Positions 42,436 to 51,848 of a stretch of 64,000 nt of DNA are shown in pieces. A program made the translations under genes and the position numbers. Position 1 is the first letter of the stretch; each line of letters opens with the position of its first letter. This DNA comes from Sphingobacterium olei. GTDB lineage: Bacteria; Bacteroidota; Bacteroidia; Sphingobacteriales; Sphingobacteriaceae. The notes beneath the pieces were generated by a model, which had not been told where the DNA came from, ran no database searches, and worked only from the letters and a program-made list of their open reading frames with translations. The stretch lies in assembly GCF_005048855.1 (NCBI RefSeq), contig NZ_SUME01000002.1, positions 1 to 64,000 on the forward strand, in the 5' to 3' direction.

Positions 42436-43341
42436 TTATAACAAATTAATAAGTCCTCCCCGCGAAAAATGGTAACTTAAGGAAATTTCATGTGTTCCAT
42501 TGCCCGGGCTTGCCATCATGGTATTTCCTACCCCAAATTGATAGCCATAACAAAATTTAAGCTTGTTATTGACCGCAAAGGAAGCCAGTACACCTAGATT
42601 TCGGGTGTTCATGTAGTTAGCACCGATACCAAACTTACGGTTGAAATAAGCCATGGCAGAAAAATTTATTAACACGTCTTGATCCTGCATTACGGAAATC
42701 CAAGTGTTGGTCTTTATATGGAGTCCGGGATCCACCTCAAAAAGGTATCCCCCTGTAAAGGAGTAATCCTCTCTAAAAATCTGTACATCCTCAAACTGTT
42801 CACCCCCGAGTCTGGGTAATGTGGCGCCTACATAAAACTGGTCTTTTCTGTAGTAAAGAAAAGATAAACCGAATGTACCGACCCTTTCGTTGATATCGGC
42901 CCGCAGCGCTTGGTCGTAGCCTTCTACTAACGACGTTCTCGCTTGATACCATCGGAGGCCCAGTCCTACCGTTGCACCTAAATAATCCTTTTCTGACAGC
43001 TTTAAACTGTAGCCATAATAGGCGTTAGCCTCGGTATACCGCTCCGGACCTATCTTATCGTACAATACATTAAAACCAACGGATGAACGTTCATTAGCTG
43101 TTTTGATATGCCCCCCTGCTAAAATCGTGGTCGGAGCGCCATCTACCCCCATCCATTGTTTTCGGCCGACAGTGTAGAGCTTGGCCTGATCGGAAGCCAG
43201 ACTATATGCTGGATTGATCTGCTCGGTATGCTGCTGGTACTGCAGGTAACCGCCCAGCTGTTGGGCGTTTACCTGCAATGTAGCGCCTGTACCTGCCAAA
43301 ATAAATAGTATAAACTGTTTGATATATGCTGTTCTTTTCAT
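42436..43341 (-). CDS. PorP/SprF-family outer-membrane protein (T9SS)
   Basis: 301 residues from the ATG at 43341, five bases after the stop of the giant cargo gene. A signal peptide ends at VNAQ. The beta-barrel family signature is QLGGYLQYQQHTEQINPAYS near the N-terminus, with ISLSYHFSRGG at the C-terminus. PorP/SprF proteins help anchor or export type IX cargo with type-B (CHU_C) sorting signals, and they are often encoded right after the cargo gene, as here. It is the last gene of the leftward operon. Confidence 0.9.
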   Translation of the reverse strand: MKRTAYIKQFILFILAGTGATLQVNAQQLGGYLQYQQHTEQINPAYSLASDQAKLYTVGRKQWMGVDGAPTTILAGGHIKTANERSSVGFNVLYDKIGPERYTEANAYYGYSLKLSEKDYLGATVGLGLRWYQARTSLVEGYDQALRADINERVGTFGLSFLYYRKDQFYVGATLPRLGGEQFEDVQIFREDYSFTGGYLFEVDPGLHIKTNTWISVMQDQDVLINFSAMAYFNRKFGIGANYMNTRNLGVLASFAVNNKLKFCYGYQFGVGNTMMASPGNGTHEISLSYHFSRGGLINLL

Positions 43342-43346
43342 CTGCC

Positions 43347-46300
43347 CTATTTCTTTAAATAAAACCATCCACTTTGATCTAAGCTCTTGCCGTCCTGTAT
43401 CCACTCTAACTTGAAGAAATAGGTGCCATCCTCCAATAACTGTCCGGATGAAGTACGTCCTTCGAACGCGCGGTCTGAATTGTTGTAATCAGTAATACTG
43501 AATAATAATTGCCCTTGACGATTAAATATCGACACCTTGTTCTCTGGATACCGCTCAATTTCTTTAATCAGCAGAATATCATTGGCCCCGTCACCGTTGG
43601 GGGTAATTGCCTTGGCAACATCCATCGTTGGTAACGCTAGAATTTCCAACTCTTTGCGAACTGACACAGCAGGTTCCCATAGCTGGTCGCCAGGTTGATA
43701 GGCGACGATACCCACTCGTCCGCCTTCATTAACCGTAATTTGGTTGTTGGACACGATAGCATAAAACAGATCTTCCGATTCTAGCGTAACAGGTAAGCCC
43801 GATGTGCTACTTACGGTTGGCTGATAAGGCTGATCGCGAACGGTTAACGTCGGGAGATCTTCAAATTCTATCACTTGCTGTCCTTTATTTACAACCAAGG
43901 TTTTTGTTACCGGATCCGCAGCGTTCCAAGATATATTACCGCCCTGTTTTGCTGTAATGTTAACCGTTCCTACACCTACTAATTTCAACTGTTGATTCTC
44001 CACCTGTACCACTTGATCGTTGTCAGTCGTATAGGAAATACGTAGTCCCGATGTCGCCTCCGCACCTGGTGAAATGTGCGCGGCATCGAAAGTGACTGGA
44101 TCTAAGTTCTGGAAATCGATCTCCTGATCCTCTTTTTCCAGCGCTACCAAAGCAATATTAGGTTCTTCTTGCGTCACCATACCTTCACCAAGATAAAAAC
44201 TTGGATAGGGTGGCTGGTTGTACGCGCTATTTTGCCAAGCGATTGCCGTACGATACTGCGAATCGTGCATTAAGGTATATAATTTATGCTCCGTCGGTAT
44301 GGCAGTTGTAAATATCATCAACTCCTTACTGTCCGCTGTCCGAAAAATAACTTCCTCTCGCCAGTCGCCCAAGATGTCGGCGCTCAGGTTCGGTGTAGCC
44401 TTGCTACTGTTATTCGAAGCCGCATTGTACGGCGCAAAATTTACCAGGTTCTTTTGCGTATTGGTTAACCAATCCCATTTATAGATATTAACACCGTCTA
44501 GCAGTTCACGCAGTAGGTCTCCATCCCACCAGATACCAAAATTCATTGAACCTGGACGCGCTGCAGATACCTGTGTACCATTTACATTATACAATACCCC
44601 CCTTGAACTCCACAATTCAAACCCCGGATAACGAGGATCGATATCAGCGGCCATTGCCCGACCGATATCTCCCGTTGTCGGGATTCCAAATATAGTTTCC
44701 CCTGTGGTGCCGTCGACCAGTGTAACACCGAGATCTTTATAGCTACTTGGCGACTCGTGCGGCATCCAGATCAGCTGCTTATCTTTACTAGGATCCATTT
44801 GACTTACATGCAATGCATCACCGTGACCACGCGTTGTAGTATACAATTTCTTACCATTATCGTTAATAACGGAAGCCCCGTTGATAATCTCATCTTTACC
44901 GTCGTTATCGACATCCGCTACGGACATTTGGTGATTACCCTGTCCGGCAAAGGATTCATTGCCACGGACGTTGGAATCAAATGTCCACCGATGTGTAAGC
45001 TTGCCGTCTCTCCAATCGAATGCAGCACGCACCATTCGCGTGTAATAACCACGGCCGAAGACCATACTCGGACGCTCACCGTCCAAATAAGCAACGGCAG
45101 CTGTAAAGCGATCCACCCGGTTACCATAGCCATCTCCCCAGTCCGCAACGCGACCACGCTCGGGTATATAATCTACGGATGCCATCGCTTTACCGGTTAA
45201 CCCGTTGAATACAGTGACGAACTCCGGGCCGGACAGAATATATCCAGCATTTGTTCTGTGGTCGGCATCGGCATCTCCTATAATGGCCCCTGTACCGTCT
45301 ACTGTACCGTCGGAGGTACGAACTGCTAATTCAGACTTACCATCCCCGTCAAAATCAAAAACCAGAAACTGGGTGTAGTGTGCGCCAGCCCGTATATTTT
45401 TTCCCAGGTTTATGCGCCATAACTTCGTACCATCCATCTTGTACGCGTCAAGATAAACCAGACCGCGCTGACCTCCTCCCATATCTCCAGTAAGTGTGGG
45501 CTCCCATTTGACGACAATTTCATATTCACCGTCCCCGTCTAGATCTCCTACACTAAGATCGTTGGCGGTATGGGTATAGAACTGTCCATCTGGAGTAACT
45601 CCTGTTGGCGGCATATCCATTGGAATAGAAAGATATCCCTTGCTCCAAACCTCTACCGTCTTGGACGGTTCTCCTTCTTCGTCATTCACAACAGGAACTA
45701 CCGTATATTTCCCATTTTCTTCAGTAACATCCTGATAATTGGTTGAACCAACTATGGGTTCGGCATTTAACTTCAGGTTGTCTCTATATAAATTAAAACC
45801 AAGATCCATCGTCTCATTTCCTAACAAACGCCAGCTTAAGAATACACGATTGGCTGCCGGACGAACAGCTACTAGGCCTCTGTCCAACGTCTCCAGCCAT
45901 CGGGGCGTCGTGACCACCTCGTCTGGTTCGGGTTCGGGTTCGGGCTCTTCGGTTTCATCCACTACCAAGTGGTACCGCTGTACAAAAGGTCTTTCATTTT
46001 TTGTATAAATGATGTATGGCTTACCACTTGCCGACACACTCATCGACAGCCGGGCACCGGCATCTACAACAGGCGTCTCAGCCGACTGCTCCAACTTCAG
46101 AAAACTTGCTGCCGTCAAAGGAATGGTAGGAGATATAGCCGCAATCTTGCTTTTTGTCAAATGATACACATAGATATTGCCCCAGCTTTCCATGTGGGAT
46201 ATGGTCATATTGCCCGCAGCATCTACAACAAGCTGCTCATTCACCGAGTTTGCATGATCGGCCATCCGCAAGTTGGTCCAAGATGGATCCGCTATGGGTG

Positions 46301-49139
46301 AATACACCAAAAATGGCCTGCTGCCCGATCCGGTATTCATAAAATAGACGAAGACCATATCGTTAGAAATACCCATCTGGGTATAACGGGCAGAACTTCC
46401 CTGCCCGGAAGAAGTGACATCTCCCAGAGTCTTCCAACTGCCCGCATCGAAATACCTCACCTGAACAGCTCCCACTTCATCCGGATTATTCGCGCTCCAG
46501 GCATACGAAACAAAGGGACGGTTTTGGCTGTCAAATGCAACCGAATACCCAGCCGCTCCATAACTAGGAGCACCTTCTATAGGGATGGCTCCGCCTCCCA
46601 CTAATTCCCATGCTCCACCTACAAAACGCTTTACATGGGCTGCCCCTTTACGCGTGTTGGTTGGAGTTTCACCATATGCAATATACAGGACATTGTTCTT
46701 GTCAAACGCAACGTAATGATTCACCTGGTCGCGTATGTTATTTGTACCCCAAGGGCTTATACCGCCTGTGCTAACCTGTAGGTTAGCGGCATTGTCACCC
46801 AGAGGCTCCCAACTTTCCGCCGCTTCCTTATAGTAAACGATCTTCAGCCTGTGCCCGTCACTGCCGTCAACATACGAGCAATAAAGCACATTATCCTTAC
46901 CGAGCCACAGGTATGACTGCGCAATAGCCTGCCTATTACCGCTGTTTGTAAACTTGTAGTCAGTCAACGCTGCCCCTACCTGTTCCCACTGTCCGGATGC
47001 ATTTCTTTTCTTAACAACCAAACCATCCGCCGAACTTGTAAAAACAGCGTAAGGAACTTCTACGCCACCTTCCACTCGACCTACCGCAGACCCGTACGCA
47101 CTCGCTACATCCGAAATCTGGTTATCACTACCCATAATTTCCCAAGTATTTGGTATAAAATCAATCTTCGGGAACAGGTAGCGTTGTACAAAAGGTCGTT
47201 CATTTTTCGTATAAAGGATATAAGGGTCTCCACTTGCCGACACACTCATCGACAGCCGGGCACCGGCATCTACAAGTGCTGTCTCCGCTGACTTCTCCAA
47301 CGTTATAAAGCTTGCTAACGTCAAAGGAGAGGACGGGGTAATTTCGGCAATCTTGCTTTTTGTCAAATGATACACATAAATATTGCCCCAGCTTTCCATG
47401 TGGGATATGGTCATATTGCCCGCAGCATCTACAACAAGCTGCTCATTCACCGAGTTTGCATGATCGGCTATCCGCAAATTGGTCCAAGATGGATCCGCTA
47501 TGGGTGAATACACCAAAAATGGCCTGCTGCCCGATCCGGTATTCATAAAATAGACGAAGACCATATCGTTAGAAATACCCATCTGGGTATAACGGGCAGA
47601 ACTTCCCTGCCCGGAAGAAGTGACATCTCCCAGAGTCTTCCAACTGCCCGCATCGAAATACCTCACCTGAACAGCTCCCACTTCATCCGGATTATTCGCG
47701 CTCCAGGCATACGAAACAAAGGGACGGTTTTGGCTGTCAAATGCAACCGAATACCCAGCCGCTCCATAACTAGGAGCACCTTCTATAGGGATGGCTCCGC
47801 CTCCCACTAATTCCCATGCTCCACCTACAAAACGCTTTACATGGGCTGCCCCTTTACGCGTGTTGGTTGGAGTTTCACCATATGCAATATACAGGACATT
47901 GTTCTTGTCAAACGCAACGTAATGATTCACCTGGTCGCGTATGTTATTTGTACCCCAAGGGCTTATACCGCCTGTGCTAACCTGTAGGTTAGCGGCATTG
48001 TCACCCAGAGGCTCCCAACTTTCCGCCGCTTCCTTATAGTAAACGATCTTCAGCCTGTGCCCGTCACTGCCGTCAACATACGAGCAATAAAGCACATTAT
48101 CCTTACCGAGCCACAGGTATGACTGCGCAATAGCCTGCCTATTACCGCTGTTTGTAAACTTATAGTCAGTCAATGCTGTCCCTACTTGCTCCCACTGTCC
48201 GGACGCATTTCTTTTCTTAACAACCAAACCATCCGCCGAACTTGTAAAAACGGCATAAGGAACTTCTACACCACCTTCCACGCGACCTACCGCAGACCCG
48301 TATGCAGTGGCTACATCCGAAATTTGGTTATCATTACCCATAATTTCCCATATATTTTCAGGGGCACTATCATCAATAGATATGACATTCAATTCAATCA
48401 ACCCGTTGTATACGATCTCCGCGGTGGCATCAGCCCCAGCTTTCACGGTATGCAGCTCGTCATCAGTAGCAAATAAAGTCTCGGTTACTTCCACCCTACC
48501 CAGTTGATCATACAAGTCGGCGACTAAGTTGTTCAGATCTAGAAAAGCTACCCCCTCTGCGTCGGCCACTTGTCGTGCCCATAGGCCATGAGTCTCCAAA
48601 GAGCGACTTACAAAAATACCGTCCTCATCCCATCTGTTTCTAGGCACTAACGACGCAATAACAGGCGTTGCCCCCTTTGCTTTTGCTTGTTGTACCATCT
48701 GGCGCAAGTACCAGCCGTAGCTGTGTACCGTCTCTACCTGTCCCTGCGAATTGGTAACATTTTGTATGTTGTCTCCGATACCGCTTAAACTGGCTTTACC
48801 CTCTCCAGTCACAGCGCCTCCATCGTTATGTCCAAATTGAATAACGAGCACATCTCCCGCCTGTAATTCTTCTAAAACAGCGGGAAATAAATCTCTATAA
48901 AACGTCCGGCTACTTGTCCCACCCATAGCGTGGTTGAGCACTTCTAGGTTTTCGTTCTGATACGATGTCTCTAACGAAGTGCCCCATCCCCATTCATAAC
49001 TTTCGGGAGTCGGATTCGAGCCGTTACGTACTGTCGAATCACCTATCAGTACCAAGCGAGTCTTCTGTAGTAACGAAAAACCCACTGATATGGCGGCGGT
49101 CATCATAATGACGCCTAATATTAAATAATGCCTTTTCAT
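43347..49139 (-). CDS. Giant T9SS cargo: CE12 acetylesterase, two propeller-like modules, PL11 lyase
   Basis: 1930 residues. Residues 1-255: CE12 rhamnogalacturonan acetylesterase (LVLIGDSTV, QFGHNDGG, DDELHT). About 262-660 and 664-1062: two copies of a ~402-residue module that looks like a beta-propeller (VLYCSYVDGSDGHRL, FDSQNRPFVSYAWSA). Then a PEPEPEPDE linker. About 1078-1656: PL11 rhamnogalacturonan lyase (LSVGDLDGDGEYEIVVKW, Ca sites). 1690-1840: Ig-like/MBG-type segments. 1840-1930: gliding-motility C-terminal domain (AITPNGDGANDILLI) directing T9SS export. The first ~330 residues of the two modules are nearly identical. It would deacetylate and cleave the RG-I backbone at the surface. 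Confidence 0.92.
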   Translation of the reverse strand: MKRHYLILGVIMMTAAISVGFSLLQKTRLVLIGDSTVRNGSNPTPESYEWGWGTSLETSYQNENLEVLNHAMGGTSSRTFYRDLFPAVLEELQAGDVLVIQFGHNDGGAVTGEGKASLSGIGDNIQNVTNSQGQVETVHSYGWYLRQMVQQAKAKGATPVIASLVPRNRWDEDGIFVSRSLETHGLWARQVADAEGVAFLDLNNLVADLYDQLGRVEVTETLFATDDELHTVKAGADATAEIVYNGLIELNVISIDDSAPENIWEIMGNDNQISDVATAYGSAVGRVEGGVEVPYAVFTSSADGLVVKKRNASGQWEQVGTALTDYKFTNSGNRQAIAQSYLWLGKDNVLYCSYVDGSDGHRLKIVYYKEAAESWEPLGDNAANLQVSTGGISPWGTNNIRDQVNHYVAFDKNNVLYIAYGETPTNTRKGAAHVKRFVGGAWELVGGGAIPIEGAPSYGAAGYSVAFDSQNRPFVSYAWSANNPDEVGAVQVRYFDAGSWKTLGDVTSSGQGSSARYTQMGISNDMVFVYFMNTGSGSRPFLVYSPIADPSWTNLRIADHANSVNEQLVVDAAGNMTISHMESWGNIYVYHLTKSKIAEITPSSPLTLASFITLEKSAETALVDAGARLSMSVSASGDPYILYTKNERPFVQRYLFPKIDFIPNTWEIMGSDNQISDVASAYGSAVGRVEGGVEVPYAVFTSSADGLVVKKRNASGQWEQVGAALTDYKFTNSGNRQAIAQSYLWLGKDNVLYCSYVDGSDGHRLKIVYYKEAAESWEPLGDNAANLQVSTGGISPWGTNNIRDQVNHYVAFDKNNVLYIAYGETPTNTRKGAAHVKRFVGGAWELVGGGAIPIEGAPSYGAAGYSVAFDSQNRPFVSYAWSANNPDEVGAVQVRYFDAGSWKTLGDVTSSGQGSSARYTQMGISNDMVFVYFMNTGSGSRPFLVYSPIADPSWTNLRMADHANSVNEQLVVDAAGNMTISHMESWGNIYVYHLTKSKIAAISPTIPLTAASFLKLEQSAETPVVDAGARLSMSVSASGKPYIIYTKNERPFVQRYHLVVDETEEPEPEPEPDEVVTTPRWLETLDRGLVAVRPAANRVFLSWRLLGNETMDLGFNLYRDNLKLNAEPIVGSTNYQDVTEENGKYTVVPVVNDEEGEPSKTVEVWSKGYLSIPMDMPPTGVTPDGQFYTHTANDLSVGDLDGDGEYEIVVKWEPTLTGDMGGGQRGLVYLDAYKMDGTKLWRINLGKNIRAGAHYTQFLVFDFDGDGKSELAVRTSDGTVDGTGAIIGDADADHRTNAGYILSGPEFVTVFNGLTGKAMASVDYIPERGRVADWGDGYGNRVDRFTAAVAYLDGERPSMVFGRGYYTRMVRAAFDWRDGKLTHRWTFDSNVRGNESFAGQGNHQMSVADVDNDGKDEIINGASVINDNGKKLYTTTRGHGDALHVSQMDPSKDKQLIWMPHESPSSYKDLGVTLVDGTTGETIFGIPTTGDIGRAMAADIDPRYPGFELWSSRGVLYNVNGTQVSAARPGSMNFGIWWDGDLLRELLDGVNIYKWDWLTNTQKNLVNFAPYNAASNNSSKATPNLSADILGDWREEVIFRTADSKELMIFTTAIPTEHKLYTLMHDSQYRTAIAWQNSAYNQPPYPSFYLGEGMVTQEEPNIALVALEKEDQEIDFQNLDPVTFDAAHISPGAEATSGLRISYTTDNDQVVQVENQQLKLVGVGTVNITAKQGGNISWNAADPVTKTLVVNKGQQVIEFEDLPTLTVRDQPYQPTVSSTSGLPVTLESEDLFYAIVSNNQITVNEGGRVGIVAYQPGDQLWEPAVSVRKELEILALPTMDVAKAITPNGDGANDILLIKEIERYPENKVSIFNRQGQLLFSITDYNNSDRAFEGRTSSGQLLEDGTYFFKLEWIQDGKSLDQSGWFYLKK
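45960..48365. repeat. Tandem in-gene duplication, 1206-bp period
   Basis: The coding DNA for the two propeller-like modules repeats with an offset of 1206 bases (402 codons); for example 46154-46342 is matched by 47360-47548. Long stretches are almost base-identical (about 46150-47080 against 47357-48290). The upstream end of each copy differs little, but about the last 60 residues of each copy differ more. Confidence 0.92.
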
Positions 49140-49184
49140 AATTCTAGTTTACTTCCTTTTCATAATCTTTTTTCCGCTCCTCTA

Positions 49185-49250
49185 CTACTTCTCCTCCCAT
49201 CGAAATGGCAAATACCAGTTTTCTGGACCAATCACCTTTGTCCGTGAACT
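49185..49250 (-). pseudogene. SusD 3'-end remnant
   Basis: The minus strand reads SSSRTKVIGPENWYLPFRWE followed by EK and a stop. The full SusD gene upstream ends NWYLPFRWKE, and the two DNA stretches match over about 27 of 30 bases at CCATCGAAATGGCAAATACC. It is a duplicated end of a SusD gene, now separated from the intact gene by the lipoprotein gene. No start or further homology is visible. Confidence 0.6.
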
Positions 49251-49377
49251 CGATTAAATATTACTACTTCATGTAAAAAATTGCATAATGTAGGGCTATA
49301 CACGTTCCGAAAATACAACCGAAGATGACCTATGCGAAGTGTGGTAAGATATCTTTACATAATCTAGATAGATAGTT

Positions 49378-50016
49378 TTATTGAACTGCGGGATAACTGT
49401 TAATACAAAATTGATCGCATTGCCGCCACTGTTCCTGAGCTAGCATATAACCTTGATATATTGCATTCATTGCAGCGCCAAAGGCACTTTGAGCACTGCT
49501 AATACATTGCGTTCTAGAGTAACCCGGAGGTATATTATTACAAGCGGCTAATGCAACATTAAGCTCATATTCGGCGCTTAGTTCATCGTACCAATACGAA
49601 TCTATCGATCTATAATAATCATTTTCACAGTACATGTAACACTCTTCTAGAATAAATTGAGGACACAAAACAGTATCTAGACCGAAGTATGGACAAGGCG
49701 GCGGAATGAAAGAAAAAGAAGATTTGCTAAAAGCGATTCCCTTTTTTGGTCCTGCCTTAATTTTCAATTCGGTCAAAAATTCCTTCTTCAACACATTTAT
49801 CGAATCTTGGAATTCAGATAAAGCTAGAGTATTGTTCTTAAGTTTTGAGAAAAGCAGATTGGATACTTTTTCAAATTCAGAATTTATATTTACTTCTACC
49901 TTACTAGATTCAAATTTCTCTAATTTCGGATCGTCTACTAGTTCATAATCAGAATTCATCTTCATACAGCTAGAGATAAGAATAATAATTGCAAATAAAA
50001 TTAGTCGTGTTTTCAT
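49378..50016 (-). CDS. Cys-rich lipoprotein of unknown function, probable insertion
   Basis: 212 residues. A lipoprotein signal ends at ISSC. Residues 20-90 form a charged helical region (KLEKFESSKVEVNINSEFEK), then a Cys-rich part has CPYFGLDTVLCPQFILEECY, CNNIPPGYSRTQC and a terminal CDQFC. No family was recognised. It sits between an intact SusD and a duplicated SusD tail, is richer in A+T than its neighbours and shows no glycan link. I read it as an insertion into the operon, or a module acquired with the SusD remnant. Confidence 0.65.
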   Translation of the reverse strand: MKTRLILFAIIILISSCMKMNSDYELVDDPKLEKFESSKVEVNINSEFEKVSNLLFSKLKNNTLALSEFQDSINVLKKEFLTELKIKAGPKKGIAFSKSSFSFIPPPCPYFGLDTVLCPQFILEECYMYCENDYYRSIDSYWYDELSAEYELNVALAACNNIPPGYSRTQCISSAQSAFGAAMNAIYQGYMLAQEQWRQCDQFCINSYPAVQ

Positions 50017-50049
50017 TACATTAGGATTTAGTTAAAAAATATAAGTCAG

Positions 50050-51807
50050 TTATTCTTTCCATCGAAATGGCAAATACCAATTTTCCTGCTGCATCAATTT
50101 GCTGCGTACCGCATCCGCATTGGGGTTGCCATCTTTACTCAATTTGTTATAGACCTTGTCTGCCAAGTAGGCGGGATCACTACGCCTTAGGGCAATTCGT
50201 AATAGGTCTTCCCAGCGACTTCCTTCAAAGGCTTGCTCCAACGCAGACTCTTCGACAAGATAATTCTCGATGTGTATCAAACTATCCGCAGGATTTTCAA
50301 TTACTCGATTTCGTAGGTAGGCACGCCCGCGAATCCCTTCGTTACGATGCCAAACACCCCTAAAATATGGCACTTGCCCCATCCTGGCATCAAAGTCATA
50401 AGGCCATGGAAGTTGGGTTTGCTGTAAATCCGTTTTATCGGAGCTAGCTGAGTTATCATAATTTGTCCGTATTCCATTGTTCAGTAATGCGTATGCTACT
50501 TTATGCTTGCCATCCCGATTAGCGGCCTCAGCAAATCTGAGGTGTAATTTCGCTGCACGATAAAGGAACCATTTTCCACCTTTATTATATTGGTCTATAG
50601 GGACCAAAGTTCCTAGAGCAGTGTATTGGTCTAAATATTTTGTGACAACAGGCATACCGTCGGCATCCGCTACGGATAGTACCTTGCGTCCATCATAGGG
50701 CACGCCATTCCACTGCGTTTGATTATCCCATTGATCAATGATCTCTTGACTCGGCTTCAAAAGGTATTCGCCCCCGTTTATCGCAAAATATCGTATAAAC
50801 GGATTGCCCTGACCAAAGTTGCTAGAGAAGGGGAGCGTCCATACCCATTCGGAATTCCATATACCATCCTGCGTGCGTGAAAACATAGAACGCCAACCTT
50901 GTGTTTTGCTATTTATGAATGTGCGTACATCCTGCTCACGGTTGCGCAGATAGCCTATCGAAAGATCATTATTATCTGTGACAGAGCGTTCTTTCAGTTT
51001 ATAATAATTGAATGTCCAATCGTCATTACCCTGGTTATCATAGTAGGTCATGACGTTTTTATATGCATCCGCTGCTTTGGTATAGTCATTATGCCAAAGA
51101 TAAAGATCTCCTAATAGCGCATATTTATTGATAAAAAAGCGTTCCATAATAAATCCATCTACAGATAGGCGTAGTGATTCATCGGTGTTATATATGCGCT
51201 TCGACGGGATTGCCTCCATATCGGCAATCAGTTTTGGCAACAGCTGATTAAACTCCATAAATGAATACTTACTCTGGTCCAAAACCTCATCCATATTTTC
51301 CAACGGATCGGTCACATAGGGCACTTTGCCAAAATGTACGCCGAGTTGCAAATATATCCACGTGCGTACGGCCATAATATCTGAATAACGTGCGCTGTAT
51401 TGATCTACGTCCAACTTATTTTCATTTCGCATAGCAGTGAAATTTTTGAGCACATCATTACATGTAAGAATGACCTCATAAAACTTACGTGGATTGACAT
51501 AGGGATTATTTGCACTGATGGCTGTCACGTCATTCAGGCTTAATTCATGTAAGTAAGGGTCGGCTTGAGGAGTGACCGTAAGCAAATCTGCCCGTAACTC
51601 ATTCCAAAGCACGTGTTGCTCGGCCAATCCTAAAAACTTCCCGTACACACCGATAACCGCAGCATCTGCGTCAAATATATCACGGTACATCTGGTCTTCC
51701 GTTAATACTTCCTTCGGTTCTACTTCCAAAAACTTGGAGCAAGAGGAAAGGTTCACCCCAACGAGCACTACGGCTGTCAGTATACCGTATAGATTTTTAC
51801 GTTTCAT
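50050..51807 (-). CDS. SusD/RagB-family glycan-binding lipoprotein
   Basis: 585 residues. The lipoprotein signal ends at LSSC; SKFLEVEPKEVLTEDQMYRD follows. TPR-like helices and ALEQAFEGSRWEDLLRIALR mark the C-terminal SusD signature, ending NWYLPFRWKE. It is the glycan-binding partner of the SusC gene 41 bases upstream on the same strand. In the rhamnogalacturonan operon this pair would take up RG-I fragments made by the surface lyase. All typical parts are present. Confidence 0.93.
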   Translation of the reverse strand: MKRKNLYGILTAVVLVGVNLSSCSKFLEVEPKEVLTEDQMYRDIFDADAAVIGVYGKFLGLAEQHVLWNELRADLLTVTPQADPYLHELSLNDVTAISANNPYVNPRKFYEVILTCNDVLKNFTAMRNENKLDVDQYSARYSDIMAVRTWIYLQLGVHFGKVPYVTDPLENMDEVLDQSKYSFMEFNQLLPKLIADMEAIPSKRIYNTDESLRLSVDGFIMERFFINKYALLGDLYLWHNDYTKAADAYKNVMTYYDNQGNDDWTFNYYKLKERSVTDNNDLSIGYLRNREQDVRTFINSKTQGWRSMFSRTQDGIWNSEWVWTLPFSSNFGQGNPFIRYFAINGGEYLLKPSQEIIDQWDNQTQWNGVPYDGRKVLSVADADGMPVVTKYLDQYTALGTLVPIDQYNKGGKWFLYRAAKLHLRFAEAANRDGKHKVAYALLNNGIRTNYDNSASSDKTDLQQTQLPWPYDFDARMGQVPYFRGVWHRNEGIRGRAYLRNRVIENPADSLIHIENYLVEESALEQAFEGSRWEDLLRIALRRSDPAYLADKVYNKLSKDGNPNADAVRSKLMQQENWYLPFRWKE

Positions 51808-51848
51808 AATTTGTAATACTTATAGTTTCTTCTATCCTATCTATCTCG

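Noticed and set aside
44757..45200. 147-codon frame opposite the PL11 region
   Set aside because: Antisense shadow in a repetitive, codon-biased gene; no plausible start context.
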